Shown piece by piece: positions 1 to 6,415 of a stretch of 11,942 nt of DNA (positions are counted from its first letter, which is position 1; every line of letters starts with the position of its first letter). This stretch comes from Treponema sp. (GTDB lineage Bacteria; Spirochaetota; Spirochaetia; Treponematales; Breznakiellaceae): the NCBI GenBank assembly GCA_031258505.1, contig JAIRMT010000011.1, forward strand, positions 1-11,942, given 5' to 3'. The notes below the pieces were generated by a model. That model was not told the origin of the DNA and did not search any database. It was given only the letters and a program-made list of their open reading frames with translations. The translations under genes and the position numbers were made by a program.

Positions 1-1
1 A

Positions 2-106
2 TTCGATGACTGCTACATGGGGTTTCATCCGCATTTTGGCGGTTTTGGACACATGGGCCGAAGGCACGGCGGTGGACGGGTAAACGGCTTTGTAATACCG
101 TACTAA
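2..106 (+). CDS. C-terminal fragment of an unknown Gly/His-rich protein
   Basis: The window opens inside a gene. One frame is open from base 2 to a TAA at 104-106 and gives 34 residues. The stretch is rich in Gly, His and Arg (for example HPHFGGFGHMGRRHGGG), which is typical of small metal-associated or envelope proteins with low-complexity tails. The small membrane protein downstream also ends in a His/Gly tail (ENHHGLFHGRSPGGH), so the two may be related cargo of the DtxR-family regulator between them; that is inference. A hairpin follows 15 bases after the stop. With only the tail visible, no function can be assigned. The main doubt is that a short open frame at a window edge could be chance, but the biased composition argues against this. 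Confidence 0.5.
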   Translation, partial: FDDCYMGFHPHFGGFGHMGRRHGGGRVNGFVIPY

Positions 107-120
107 AAAATAATCCGCAG

Positions 121-148
121 CAGGGGGCAATATCTGTATTTCCCCCTG
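121..148 (+). terminator. Terminator-like hairpin after the first gene
   Basis: CAGGGGG (121-127) pairs perfectly with CCCCCTG (142-148). Inside it AATA (129-132) pairs with TATT (137-140) around a TCTG loop, with a C/T mismatch between the two stems. It lies between the stop at 106 and the regulator start at 219. The sequence after the stem (TCATTTG) has only a weak T tract, so it may be a weak intrinsic terminator or an RNA stability element. It could also be a leader structure of the downstream gene. Confidence 0.45.
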
Positions 149-195
149 TCATTTGACGAACAACTGCATACATAAAGATCGAAAAATGAAGAACA

Positions 196-207
196 TTTTA
201 TATAAAA
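196..207. promoter_or_regulatory. 12-bp AT palindrome just upstream of the repressor start (possible operator)
   Basis: TTTTATATAAAA is a perfect palindrome ending one base before the AGGAG ribosome site of the DtxR-family gene. Repressors of this family often control their own genes through palindromes, so this is a candidate operator or part of a -10 region. It is AT-only and does not resemble the classical DtxR consensus, so it may be chance. Confidence 0.25.
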
Positions 208-218
208 CAGGAGATACC

Positions 219-656
219 ATGACCCAATCCTTGGAAGATTACCTCAAGACAATCAGTATCCTTTCCGATGAGGCCGGCGGCCCGGTACGGGTAACCGATA
301 TTGCGGCCCGGCGGGAAGTTTCCAAACCCTCAGCGTTCACCGCCTTGAAGGTATTGGAGGAGCGTGGATTTGTGGAACATGGACGCTACCGGACGGTAAC
401 GCTGACAAAAGCGGGAAATAAAGAAGCGGCGCTCATCCGGGAGCGGTATGCTTTACTTGTTGTTTTCCTTCGGCAAATTGTAGGCGTAAGTATTGAACAG
501 GCGGGAAAAGACGCTTGCCTATTGGAACATCACCTGTCCCAAGAAACCATCAGCAAGATTAAAACCCTGGTACAAACAAGTTACGAAACCGATAGAAAAA
601 ACCGCGACGGTAAGGCAAACTGTTTTAGCAGAATAATAGGGAGTAATATACTATGA
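219..656 (+). CDS. DtxR/MntR-family metal-dependent transcriptional repressor
   Basis: A 145-residue cytoplasmic regulator of the DtxR/MntR family, whose members bind DNA as dimers when loaded with Fe(II) or Mn(II). An N-terminal winged helix (about 1-65) includes the recognition region VTDIAARREVSKPSAFTALK, followed by the wing VEHGRYRTVTLT. The dimerisation/metal helices carry the family signature DACLLEHHLS (98-107). C100, E103 and H104 match DtxR primary-site ligands, and D7 matches the MntR N-terminal Asp. There is no C-terminal SH3 domain, as in short MntR-type proteins. The ATG at 219 is chosen because AGGAG at 208-212 lies at ideal spacing; a TTG at 153 in the same frame has no such site. 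K10 and Y77 occupy positions that are Glu and His in MntR, so metal choice may differ. It overlaps the next gene by ATGA, so the two are probably co-translated. Confidence 0.88.
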   Translation: MTQSLEDYLKTISILSDEAGGPVRVTDIAARREVSKPSAFTALKVLEERGFVEHGRYRTVTLTKAGNKEAALIRERYALLVVFLRQIVGVSIEQAGKDACLLEHHLSQETISKIKTLVQTSYETDRKNRDGKANCFSRIIGSNIL

Positions 657-992
657 AAAATTTTTCTAAACGGGCGTTGCTGACATTAACGAGAGTTGTC
701 ATATTTGCCGCTGTTTCTCTGGTGTTCGGCGTTGCTGTGGAATTGGTTATTACTGCCGATCTTTGGCCTGACTTCAATCAATTACTTACAGGCGGTCGGA
801 TTATTTGTATTGGCGCGTATCCTTTTCAGCGGTGTTGGCTGCGGCTTTGCGGATAATGGACACAGGCGTGGAAGTTCGCATCAAGACAATCCGTTCCGTG
901 AAAAATGGCTTAACATGAGCGATGAGGAACGGAAGGATTTCTGGGAAAATCATCACGGATTATTCCACGGAAGGTCGCCGGGCGGACATTGA
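653..992 (+). pseudogene. Small membrane protein with acidic/His-rich tail, frameshifted
   Basis: The start at 653 has a good ribosome site (AGGGAG, 638-643) and overlaps the repressor stop (ATGA). The first frame reads a basic N-terminus and a hydrophobic helix up to …VSLVFG, then becomes non-membrane-like and stops at 856. A frame shifted by +1 continues the expected protein: LLWNWLLLPIFGLTSINY, then a second hydrophobic stretch (QAVGLFVLARILFSG), then a soluble tail with NPFREKWLNMSDEERKDFW and a His/Gly end at 992. The join falls near 725-738, around GGCGTTGCTGTGG. Together this resembles a small two-helix protein of roughly 110 residues. Either a small indel has inactivated it or the base sequence has an error. 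Function is unknown; the coupling suggests control by the adjacent metal sensor. Confidence 0.62.
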
Positions 993-1045
993 AAGCCGCT
1001 TCGGGAAGGCCTCTATCACCTTGCATTAGCAGTTTTCTGATTTCA

Positions 1046-2053
1046 TTAAAACATTATCCTTGCGAATATTGAAACAAAAAAACCTTGTCCTATATTCCCG
1101 TCATATTTTGAAACGCTTAATCCGCCATAGCCGATTAGTTTTTCATAGCTGTTTTCACCATAGCCTTCTTTGCCGTTAAACAGCCAGCCGCCGCTTATTT
1201 CAACAAGATTGAACACGAGGATAGTTCCATAGAGCGCGTTGTAATTTATTCCATAACTCCTGCCGTCGGCAAACATTGTTTTATTGGTATCGTTTCTCAT
1301 TCCAAGTCCAATACCAAGCATTTCAGCGGCGGGATTGTTATTTCTAAAAAACCTATACCAAAGCGATATATCATATTCAGGGTAGCTTAGTTCTGCGGTC
1401 AAACAAAATGGACTTTTGGGCGCTATTGTCAGCGCAGGCATAGGGGTAAAACTGAAATTAATCCACTTATATTCCCAAATCAAATTGATTGACGGTATTG
1501 GCCACAATATCCAGGAGAGACCGTTGTCAAGTTTAACTCCAATATCCATAACAATTAAATTCAGTCCAAGACTCATTGAAAAATGCTCCCCTTTGATTAA
1601 ATTATACAAATAGCCCGCAACACCCATAACCGTATTCAAACCGCCGTATATTGGCTTATCGGTGTTGACTAAAAAAGAAGCAAGTATTGAATGTCGCCGT
1701 ATTTTTTGGTTAATAAACATGGCGGCGCTATGATAAAGCGTGGGAAAATCTGGCTGCATATCCATCATGATTTGCGGACTGTAAAACAATGAAGCCGTAA
1801 ATGAATCGTCTTGTTTCGCAGGATTAAACCGGATAATAGTCAAACTCGCAAGAGGATTATGAATCTGTATATCGTCAAACGAAATCAATGTATATGACAA
1901 ATTAGGCATATAAACGGTTCGTTCCACTGACGGCGTTTCTTTTTCTATCGCTTCCTGTTCATTTTCGATAGAGGATGAAGACGCCTGGCCATAGGCGCGG
2001 GCGGCGCTGAAAAAAATGATTACGACTAATAGCAAAAAAGTTTTTGACTTCAT
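1046..2053 (-). CDS. Putative outer-membrane beta-barrel protein (DUF6268-like)
   Basis: 335 residues if translation begins at the ATG at 2051-2053. This start is preferred because it opens directly into a signal peptide: MKSKT, the hydrophobic core FLLLVVIIFFSA, then a cleavage region around ARAYGQ. AAAGGAT lies upstream. A longer reading from 2137 would add 28 hydrophilic residues in front of the signal. The mature part alternates polar and hydrophobic residues, is rich in aromatic and Gly residues (for example LWPIPSINLIWEYKWINFSF), and ends …FFVSIFARIMF with a terminal Phe, as outer-membrane barrels do. The pattern recalls DUF6268 barrels; this is recognition by eye. It follows the ABC exporter with a 73-base gap and is probably its operon partner. 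It converges on the + strand gene that ends at 992. Confidence 0.6.
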   Translation of the reverse strand: MKSKTFLLLVVIIFFSAARAYGQASSSSIENEQEAIEKETPSVERTVYMPNLSYTLISFDDIQIHNPLASLTIIRFNPAKQDDSFTASLFYSPQIMMDMQPDFPTLYHSAAMFINQKIRRHSILASFLVNTDKPIYGGLNTVMGVAGYLYNLIKGEHFSMSLGLNLIVMDIGVKLDNGLSWILWPIPSINLIWEYKWINFSFTPMPALTIAPKSPFCLTAELSYPEYDISLWYRFFRNNNPAAEMLGIGLGMRNDTNKTMFADGRSYGINYNALYGTILVFNLVEISGGWLFNGKEGYGENSYEKLIGYGGLSVSKYDGNIGQGFFVSIFARIMF

Positions 2054-2126
2054 ATTTAATCCTTTACCTGCCCTGCGGAGGTTCTGTGCGGTTGCGGGAG
2101 AAATGAAATAATCAGAGGATATTTCG

Positions 2127-3752
2127 TTATACTTCACGGCATACCTCGCTTATATTGACGTGTTCCCATCCGCCAAGCTCCTTAAAAGAATGGTCATGCG
2201 TAATGAGCAGTATTGTAGCTGAACACTCGCTTAAGTTAGCAAGTATTTTTGATGTGTTTTCTTTATCTAATGACGAGAATGGCTCATCAAGCAGAAGTAT
2301 ATCCTTTCCTTGTACCAACATCCTGCATATTTTGAGGGCCTGCTTCTCTCCGCCGCTCAAGCTGCCGCAATCCAGGGTTCCCTTAATGCCGCCAAATAAA
2401 CGCTCTATGTCAAAGGTTTTTCTGAGTTCCGCCTCGTTATAGGGATACGCGCCAAACAAAGAGACATTAGTCAAAAAATCCTCAGAAAAAATATGCTGAT
2501 GCTGGCTGAGGTAATAGCATATATCTGAATTCAAGATTTGCGTCGTCCCGCTCGCGCTGTCGTCTACAAAAATTGCGCCGCTGTATGCGGTATGCCCAGT
2601 GAGAACTCTAAACAGGGTTGATTTTCCGGTTCCGCTTTGCCCATATAAAACATACTTTTTCCCTATGCTAATTGCCATATTATAACATAACTTTTTTGAG
2701 CCAAAATCAACAATAACATTCTGACATGAGATTTTCGATACAGGTTTTACTTGAATTAGGGTATGATTCTCTGCGCTTAGAAACATATCCAGTTCATGGG
2801 CTATGTCTTTTGTAGAGTTAAGCGTATTTATGCAGTACAGCATATCATTAAATGGATCCATAAAAGACTGTGTATAAGTCAGCGCGGCGACAACAATTCC
2901 TGCGCTTATATGCCCATTCAGTATAAGATACCCGCATAGAGCAAATATAGATATATCAATAAGAAGTATTGATATTGTTCCTGAAATGGTGGCGCTATTG
3001 ACTTTATTATATCCGTATCTCAAACGTTTTAATGATAGTATGTCGGTAAAACGGGCGTTTGCTTTAGTGAACGAGACTCTTGACCTGGCATCGATCATGT
3101 CAAACCCGTCAAGCATATCGGTAATGCGCTTTGTATATAACGCGGATTCGTCAATATAATCCTTGTACGCTTTTTTCAGGCGGTTCTTATAGATGCCGGG
3201 CGACAATGCCGCGAAAATAGAACATACGAATAATGCCGCGCATATAACAGGAGATGTGGTGTACGCGATAATAACAACATAAATAAGTATGGCGAGAAAG
3301 TCTTTTATTAAGGCGCATATCGGAGTCAGATAATCAGCCTCAAGCGTGGTAATGTTCTTTGTCAGCATAGACAGGTATTCCCCACTTTTCTTTTCAGAAA
3401 ACGTTTTATACGACAGATTCAGCAGCTTGTCAAAGCATGATTTTTTTAAGACATTCTCAAATTGAACGCCGCAGCTCCAAAGTAATCTTTCCGACAGCCA
3501 CGCGGCGATAAGAAAAACGCTATAGGTAGCGCTATACATCAAAATAAGACCCGGCAACCCGGTTCCTCCGCGTGGAAGCACCGTATCAATAAGCCTTTTA
3601 TTGTACGTGGGGATGAGCGCAATAGCTGTTGTGGAGATTATCCAAACGCCAACTTGCGCCGCCACCAACCCCCAAAGCGCGCGTATATGTTTTTGTAAAG
3701 AACTGTTTTTAACCGCATCGGCTTTACTTATGAATTGAACAAGGCGGTTCAT
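2127..3752 (-). CDS. ABC exporter, fused membrane and ATPase domains
   Basis: 541 residues with the layout of a type I half-exporter that works as a dimer in the inner membrane. Residues 1-320 form the membrane domain, with hydrophobic segments near 26-48, 68-90, 151-185 and 255-290. Residues 340-541 form the ATPase: Walker A GQSGTGKST (371-379), a Q-loop region near 416, signature LSGGE (465-469), Walker B ILLLDE (485-490) and the switch His in THD (519). All catalytic residues are present. There is no N-terminal C39 peptidase domain, so it is not a leader-cleaving peptide exporter of that class. The ATPase is slightly short for the family. Its start overlaps the stop of a 22-codon ORF (ATGA). 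The substrate cannot be read from the sequence; a lipid, peptide or drug is possible. Confidence 0.88.
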   Translation of the reverse strand: MNRLVQFISKADAVKNSSLQKHIRALWGLVAAQVGVWIISTTAIALIPTYNKRLIDTVLPRGGTGLPGLILMYSATYSVFLIAAWLSERLLWSCGVQFENVLKKSCFDKLLNLSYKTFSEKKSGEYLSMLTKNITTLEADYLTPICALIKDFLAILIYVVIIAYTTSPVICAALFVCSIFAALSPGIYKNRLKKAYKDYIDESALYTKRITDMLDGFDMIDARSRVSFTKANARFTDILSLKRLRYGYNKVNSATISGTISILLIDISIFALCGYLILNGHISAGIVVAALTYTQSFMDPFNDMLYCINTLNSTKDIAHELDMFLSAENHTLIQVKPVSKISCQNVIVDFGSKKLCYNMAISIGKKYVLYGQSGTGKSTLFRVLTGHTAYSGAIFVDDSASGTTQILNSDICYYLSQHQHIFSEDFLTNVSLFGAYPYNEAELRKTFDIERLFGGIKGTLDCGSLSGGEKQALKICRMLVQGKDILLLDEPFSSLDKENTSKILANLSECSATILLITHDHSFKELGGWEHVNISEVCREV

Positions 3753-3817
3753 ATACCGTTACCCTTCTGGCGATCAAGCAGCCTTAAAATTATATCTTTG
3801 AACTTTTTATTTTGCAC
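3749..3817 (-). CDS. 22-residue leader peptide upstream of the ABC exporter
   Basis: A GTG at 3817 sits 8 bases after GGAGT (3826-3830) and opens a short frame beginning MQNKKFKDIILRLLDRQ and ending GNGI. Its TGA overlaps the ATG of the exporter (ATGA), the same coupling seen at real gene junctions in this window. The peptide is basic and can form an amphipathic helix. Possible roles are a translational-coupling leader that sets exporter expression, a small secreted or signalling peptide carried by the exporter, or the remnant of a longer gene. A competing ATG at 3822 is too close to the ribosome site and gives only 10 codons. No homologue is recognised. Confidence 0.42.
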   Translation of the reverse strand: MQNKKFKDIILRLLDRQKGNGI

Positions 3818-3903
3818 AGCATTTCACTCCTTTAATTTGATTTTTATATCATAACCACATATTCCGTTTGAGAATCGCCGGTAGTTAAACCATACGCCAA
3901 AGC

Positions 3904-3932
3904 AACATATACTTAACTAGAATTGTTGTCAA
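3904..3932 (-). promoter_or_regulatory. Sigma70-type promoter for the leader-exporter-barrel operon
   Basis: Read on the - strand, a perfect -35 TTGACA (3927-3932) is followed after 17 bases by TATGTT (3904-3909, 4 of 6 to TATAAT). It lies about 80 bases upstream of the GTG of the leader peptide, with no other gene between. Confidence 0.55.
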
Positions 3933-4093
3933 TACCTACATGGAGTCAAATAAGCCTGCAACCCGAAGCTCCGCTATCCACTGAGAAACAACAGATGTCC
4001 GAGTGGTTTCCTCAACACTGTTCTCAGGCTGATCAAGCGCATTGCTGAACCCCGACACCGCGCTTTAGTGCCAGACACCCACAAGTTCAATCT
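3933..4093. other. Intergenic stretch with no recognisable gene
   Basis: Between the exporter promoter and the repeats I see no open frame with a ribosome site on either strand and no RNA gene or convincing terminator. It could be decayed coding sequence, but no protein family is recognisable. Confidence 0.5.
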
Positions 4094-4135
4094 CTGGGTC
4101 TTAGAGTTCAAGCTGGGTCTTAGAGTTCAAGACCC
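4094..4135. repeat. 19-bp tandem direct repeat with hairpin
   Basis: CTGGGTCTTAGAGTTCAAG occurs twice back to back and exactly (4094-4112, 4113-4131). The second copy runs into ACCC, so GGGTCTT (4116-4122) pairs perfectly with AAGACCC (4129-4135) around a 7-base loop. It abuts the left edge of the 21-bp array and may have arisen by the same slippage. Confidence 0.75.
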
Positions 4136-4160
4136 ATGTCTAAAAGTTCTGGAAGCGTTA

Positions 4161-4475
4161 GACTATAGTCTGGAACCGCTAGACTGTAATCTGGAAGCGT
4201 TAGACTATAGTCTGGAACCGCCGGACTATAGTCTGGAACCGCCGGACTGTAATCTGGAAGCGTTAGACTACAGTCTGGAACCGCCGGACTGTAATCTGGA
4301 AGCGTTAGACTATAGTCTGGAACCGCCGGACTGTAATCTGGAAGCGTTAGACTATAGTCTGGAACTGCCGGACTGTAATCTGGAAGCGTTAGGCTATAGT
4401 CTGGAAGCGCCGGACTGTAATCTGGAAGCGTTAGACTATAGTCTGGAAGCGCCGGACTGTAATCTGGAAGCGTTA
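4161..4475. repeat. Array of fifteen 21-bp tandem units with palindromic cores
   Basis: Exactly 315 bases, fifteen units of 21. Type A units begin GACTATAGTC, a perfect palindrome (one copy is GACTACAGTC, one GGCTATAGTC). Type B units begin GACTGTAATC. Both continue TGGAA, then CCGCCG, GCGCCG, CCGCTA, CTGCCG or GCGTTA. The order is A B A A B A B A B A B A B A B, so the effective unit is mostly 42 bases. A degenerate unit precedes it (4140-4160) and a partial one follows (4476-). Because 21 is a multiple of three, both strands stay open and encode heptad peptides (LDYSLEP-like on +, LPDYSLT-like on -). Neither frame has a ribosome site, so coding is doubtful. It may be a minisatellite or a protein-binding array upstream of the exporter operon. 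Confidence 0.9.
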
Positions 4476-4592
4476 GACTACCAACTGCCTTGCGGCTGCG
4501 CGGGCGGGTGCAGCATCGGCTTCCAGAATCGACAGCAAGATGACAGCGAACATCGGACCAAGAATCCCCGCGCCTAAAGGCGTGAGGACTTG
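4476..4592. other. Intergenic stretch between array and palindromic element
   Basis: GC-rich and gene-free as far as can be judged. It contains a small CGCC/GGCG hairpin with a TAAA loop (about 4571-4582) and no T tract. Before insertion of the neighbouring element this sequence directly followed the phoR stop codon. Confidence 0.45.
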
Positions 4593-4600
4593 TTACATAA

Positions 4601-4726
4601 CTTACCTTACGCGCCGGAAAGAAAAAGATCATCGAATTACGCGAATGAACGCGATGAAATATTCGCGTATATTAGCGTCCATTCGATGACCAATTCTTAC
4701 CGTTTTTTCTTCCTGCGTAACATGAG
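4601..4726. mobile_element. 126-bp MITE-like palindromic element, copy 1
   Basis: Matches 11348-11473 base for base apart from five differences and no indels. It is an imperfect palindrome: TTACGC (4607-4612) pairs with GCGTAA (4715-4720), GGAAAGAAAAA with TTTTTTCTTCC, CATCGAAT (4630-4637) with ATTCGATG (4681-4688), and TACGCGAAT (4638-4646) with ATTCGCGTA (4661-4669). It is flanked by the direct duplication GTTACATAA (4592-4600 and 4726-4734; the first base may belong to the element), the footprint of transposition. No transposase is encoded, so it would need one supplied elsewhere. On the - strand the central stem is followed by ATCTTTTTCTTT, so it could also terminate the phoR transcript. 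The size is like ERIC elements, but the sequence is not. Confidence 0.82.
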
Positions 4727-6415
4727 TTACATAAATCGCACTGTGAAGCAGCTTCCAGATTTGCCGTCGCTTTGTACTTCAACTTTCGCGTTGTGGAGCG
4801 CGGCGGCGTGCTTGACTATGGAAAGGCCTAGGCCCGTGCCGCCAGCGTCTTTGCTGCGGCTCTTGTCCACGCGGTAAAAGCGCTCGAAGATGCGTTCCTG
4901 TTCGCCAGCCGGGATTCCGGGACCAGTGTCGCTCACCGAGAAAATGATCCGTCCTTCCGCTGGGGAAGACGCCGCGCTGTTTTTCAGGGATACGCGGATT
5001 TCGCCACCTTCCCTGTTGTACTTTACCGCGTTGTCCAGCAGGTTATAAATCAGCTCCTCCAGAATGCTTGGCGTCCCGATAAGCGCCGCCGCTTCGCCGT
5101 CAAACGTAACGGACAGATGGCGTTCCAACGCCGCATCGCTTATGCGCCGCAGGACGCTTTGCGTAAGGGGCAGAAGTTCCACCCATTCTTTCATCAAGAG
5201 AGATTCGTTTTGTTCGTCCAGATGGGAAAGCATAATAATATCGCCTGTCAAAGTGATAAGCCTCTGCGCCTCTGTGTAGATGTTCCGCGCAAAATGCCGC
5301 ATATCTTCAGGCTGTGCAAGACCTTCAGACATGATTTCCGCGTATCCCGAAATAGCCATAAGCGGCGTCTTTAGTTCGTGGGAAACATTCGCGGAAAATT
5401 CATGGCGCAGTCTTTCCCTGTCTTCCTGTTCGGTTACATCCAGAATGAGCAGCACCGCGCCAAGTACCGTTCCTCCGTCAGCCACAGGATTGGCAAAGAT
5501 ACGCAGCCGCCTTTCCCCAGAGGAAAGCGTGGTTTCTGCGGCAGAGCCTGAAATTGCTTTTTTTACTAAGAGTCTGAATGTCTCTTCCCGTCGCACCGCC
5601 AGTACGTTCCGGTTTTCAATGCCTTCAAGCCGGACATCCAGAAGTTTCAGGGCGCTTTTATTACAGGAAAGAACCTGCGTATCCCCGTCCAGAATAATCA
5701 GCCCCTCGCGCATATTGTCAGTAATCGCGGTAAACTCAAGCTGTGTTTTCCGCTGCCGCGCAAGCTGGTCTGCTATCATGTCGTTCTGCTTTTTCATGCG
5801 GGACAGGAGCGGCGTAAGTTCCTCGTAGGTAACATTGCTTTCCGGCGCGTCAAGGTTAAGGCGGTTCACGGGCGCTACAAGTTTGGCTGTTACCCGTGAA
5901 CTGATTATGGCTGTCAAGCCAAAGATAAACACGGCGATTATAACGGTAATAATGATGAGCCTGGCAAGTGAAACAAAGATGCTGTCCGTTGTTTTTGCCA
6001 AGCGCAGAACGTCTCCGCTGTTAAGCCTGACAGCGTAGTAGTATGTCTGTTTCCCTACGGTTGTCGAAAAGCGGGTTTCTTCGCCTGCGCCGGTTTTTAT
6101 GGCTTCCTGAACTTCCTGGCGCAAAAGATGATTCTCCATGGTTTCCGCGCTGGCGTTTGTTTCAAAAAGCACGCGGCCATCGACGGCTATGAGCGTGATC
6201 CGCGAAAATCCCCGCCGGGCAGCCGGCGCAAGCGAATCCAGATAGTTTATGCCGGACGATTCAAAGGCAGCGCGGATATACTCGGATTCAATGACAAGGT
6301 CGCGCTTCATCAGTTCCGCGTAATCCCAGTAAACAGCAAAATGGATCAGGGTTGCGGTCAATAAAATGGAAAGACCCGCCAGCGCGGATGCGAATAACAA
6401 TATTTTACGCCTCAT
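4727..6415 (-). CDS. phoR: Phosphate-sensing histidine kinase PhoR
   Basis: A 562-residue inner-membrane sensor kinase that phosphorylates PhoB when phosphate is scarce. Order: helix 1 (about 6-29), periplasmic loop (30-147), helix 2 (150-172), a HAMP-like linker, a PAS domain (about 225-330, with ITDNMREGLIILDGD), then the kinase core. The phospho-acceptor is H346 in SHELKTP. The ATP site has the N-box with N458 and N462 (YNLLDNAVKYN), G1 DTGPG (496-500), the F-box FERFYRVD (510-517) and G2 GTGLGLS (526-532). All are intact. A sizeable periplasmic loop is present, as in Gram-positive PhoR and unlike E. coli PhoR. The start overlaps phoB by 4 bases (ATGA). The gene ends …FTVRFM, with the stop lying inside the target duplication of the palindromic element. 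PhoR identity rests on context and architecture. Confidence 0.9.
   Translation of the reverse strand: MRRKILLFASALAGLSILLTATLIHFAVYWDYAELMKRDLVIESEYIRAAFESSGINYLDSLAPAARRGFSRITLIAVDGRVLFETNASAETMENHLLRQEVQEAIKTGAGEETRFSTTVGKQTYYYAVRLNSGDVLRLAKTTDSIFVSLARLIIITVIIAVFIFGLTAIISSRVTAKLVAPVNRLNLDAPESNVTYEELTPLLSRMKKQNDMIADQLARQRKTQLEFTAITDNMREGLIILDGDTQVLSCNKSALKLLDVRLEGIENRNVLAVRREETFRLLVKKAISGSAAETTLSSGERRLRIFANPVADGGTVLGAVLLILDVTEQEDRERLRHEFSANVSHELKTPLMAISGYAEIMSEGLAQPEDMRHFARNIYTEAQRLITLTGDIIMLSHLDEQNESLLMKEWVELLPLTQSVLRRISDAALERHLSVTFDGEAAALIGTPSILEELIYNLLDNAVKYNREGGEIRVSLKNSAASSPAEGRIIFSVSDTGPGIPAGEQERIFERFYRVDKSRSKDAGGTGLGLSIVKHAAALHNAKVEVQSDGKSGSCFTVRFM

Noticed and set aside
1..10. ATTCGATGAC matching part of the palindromic element, as a third copy at the window edge
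   Set aside because: The match ends after 10 bases and lies inside an open reading frame; chance is likely.
2070..2082. GCCCTGCGGAGG shared with 11281-11292 as a dispersed repeat
   Set aside because: Only 12 bases match exactly and the flanks diverge; insufficient to call without a genome-wide count.
4161..4475. CRISPR array
   Set aside because: Units are directly tandem with no unique spacers, and no cas genes are nearby.
4068..4577. Open frame on + through the 21-bp array, encoding LDYSLEP-like heptads
   Set aside because: It starts at a GTG with no ribosome site. Its openness follows from a stop-free repeat with a period divisible by three, and the opposite strand is equally open.
4477..4590. 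Hydrophobic - strand reading (LGPMFAVILLSILEAD) as a membrane protein fragment
   Set aside because: It has no start or ribosome site and is bounded by stops; too short to support.
4120..4632. Open frame on - through the array, encoding LPDYSLT-like heptads
   Set aside because: It starts inside the palindromic element without a ribosome site; same explanation as for the + frame.
4601..4726. Shared peptide YAPERKRSSN…FFFLRNM read from both element copies as a conserved protein
   Set aside because: The similarity is a by-product of the nucleotide repeat. The two frames have no ribosome sites and end in unrelated sequence.
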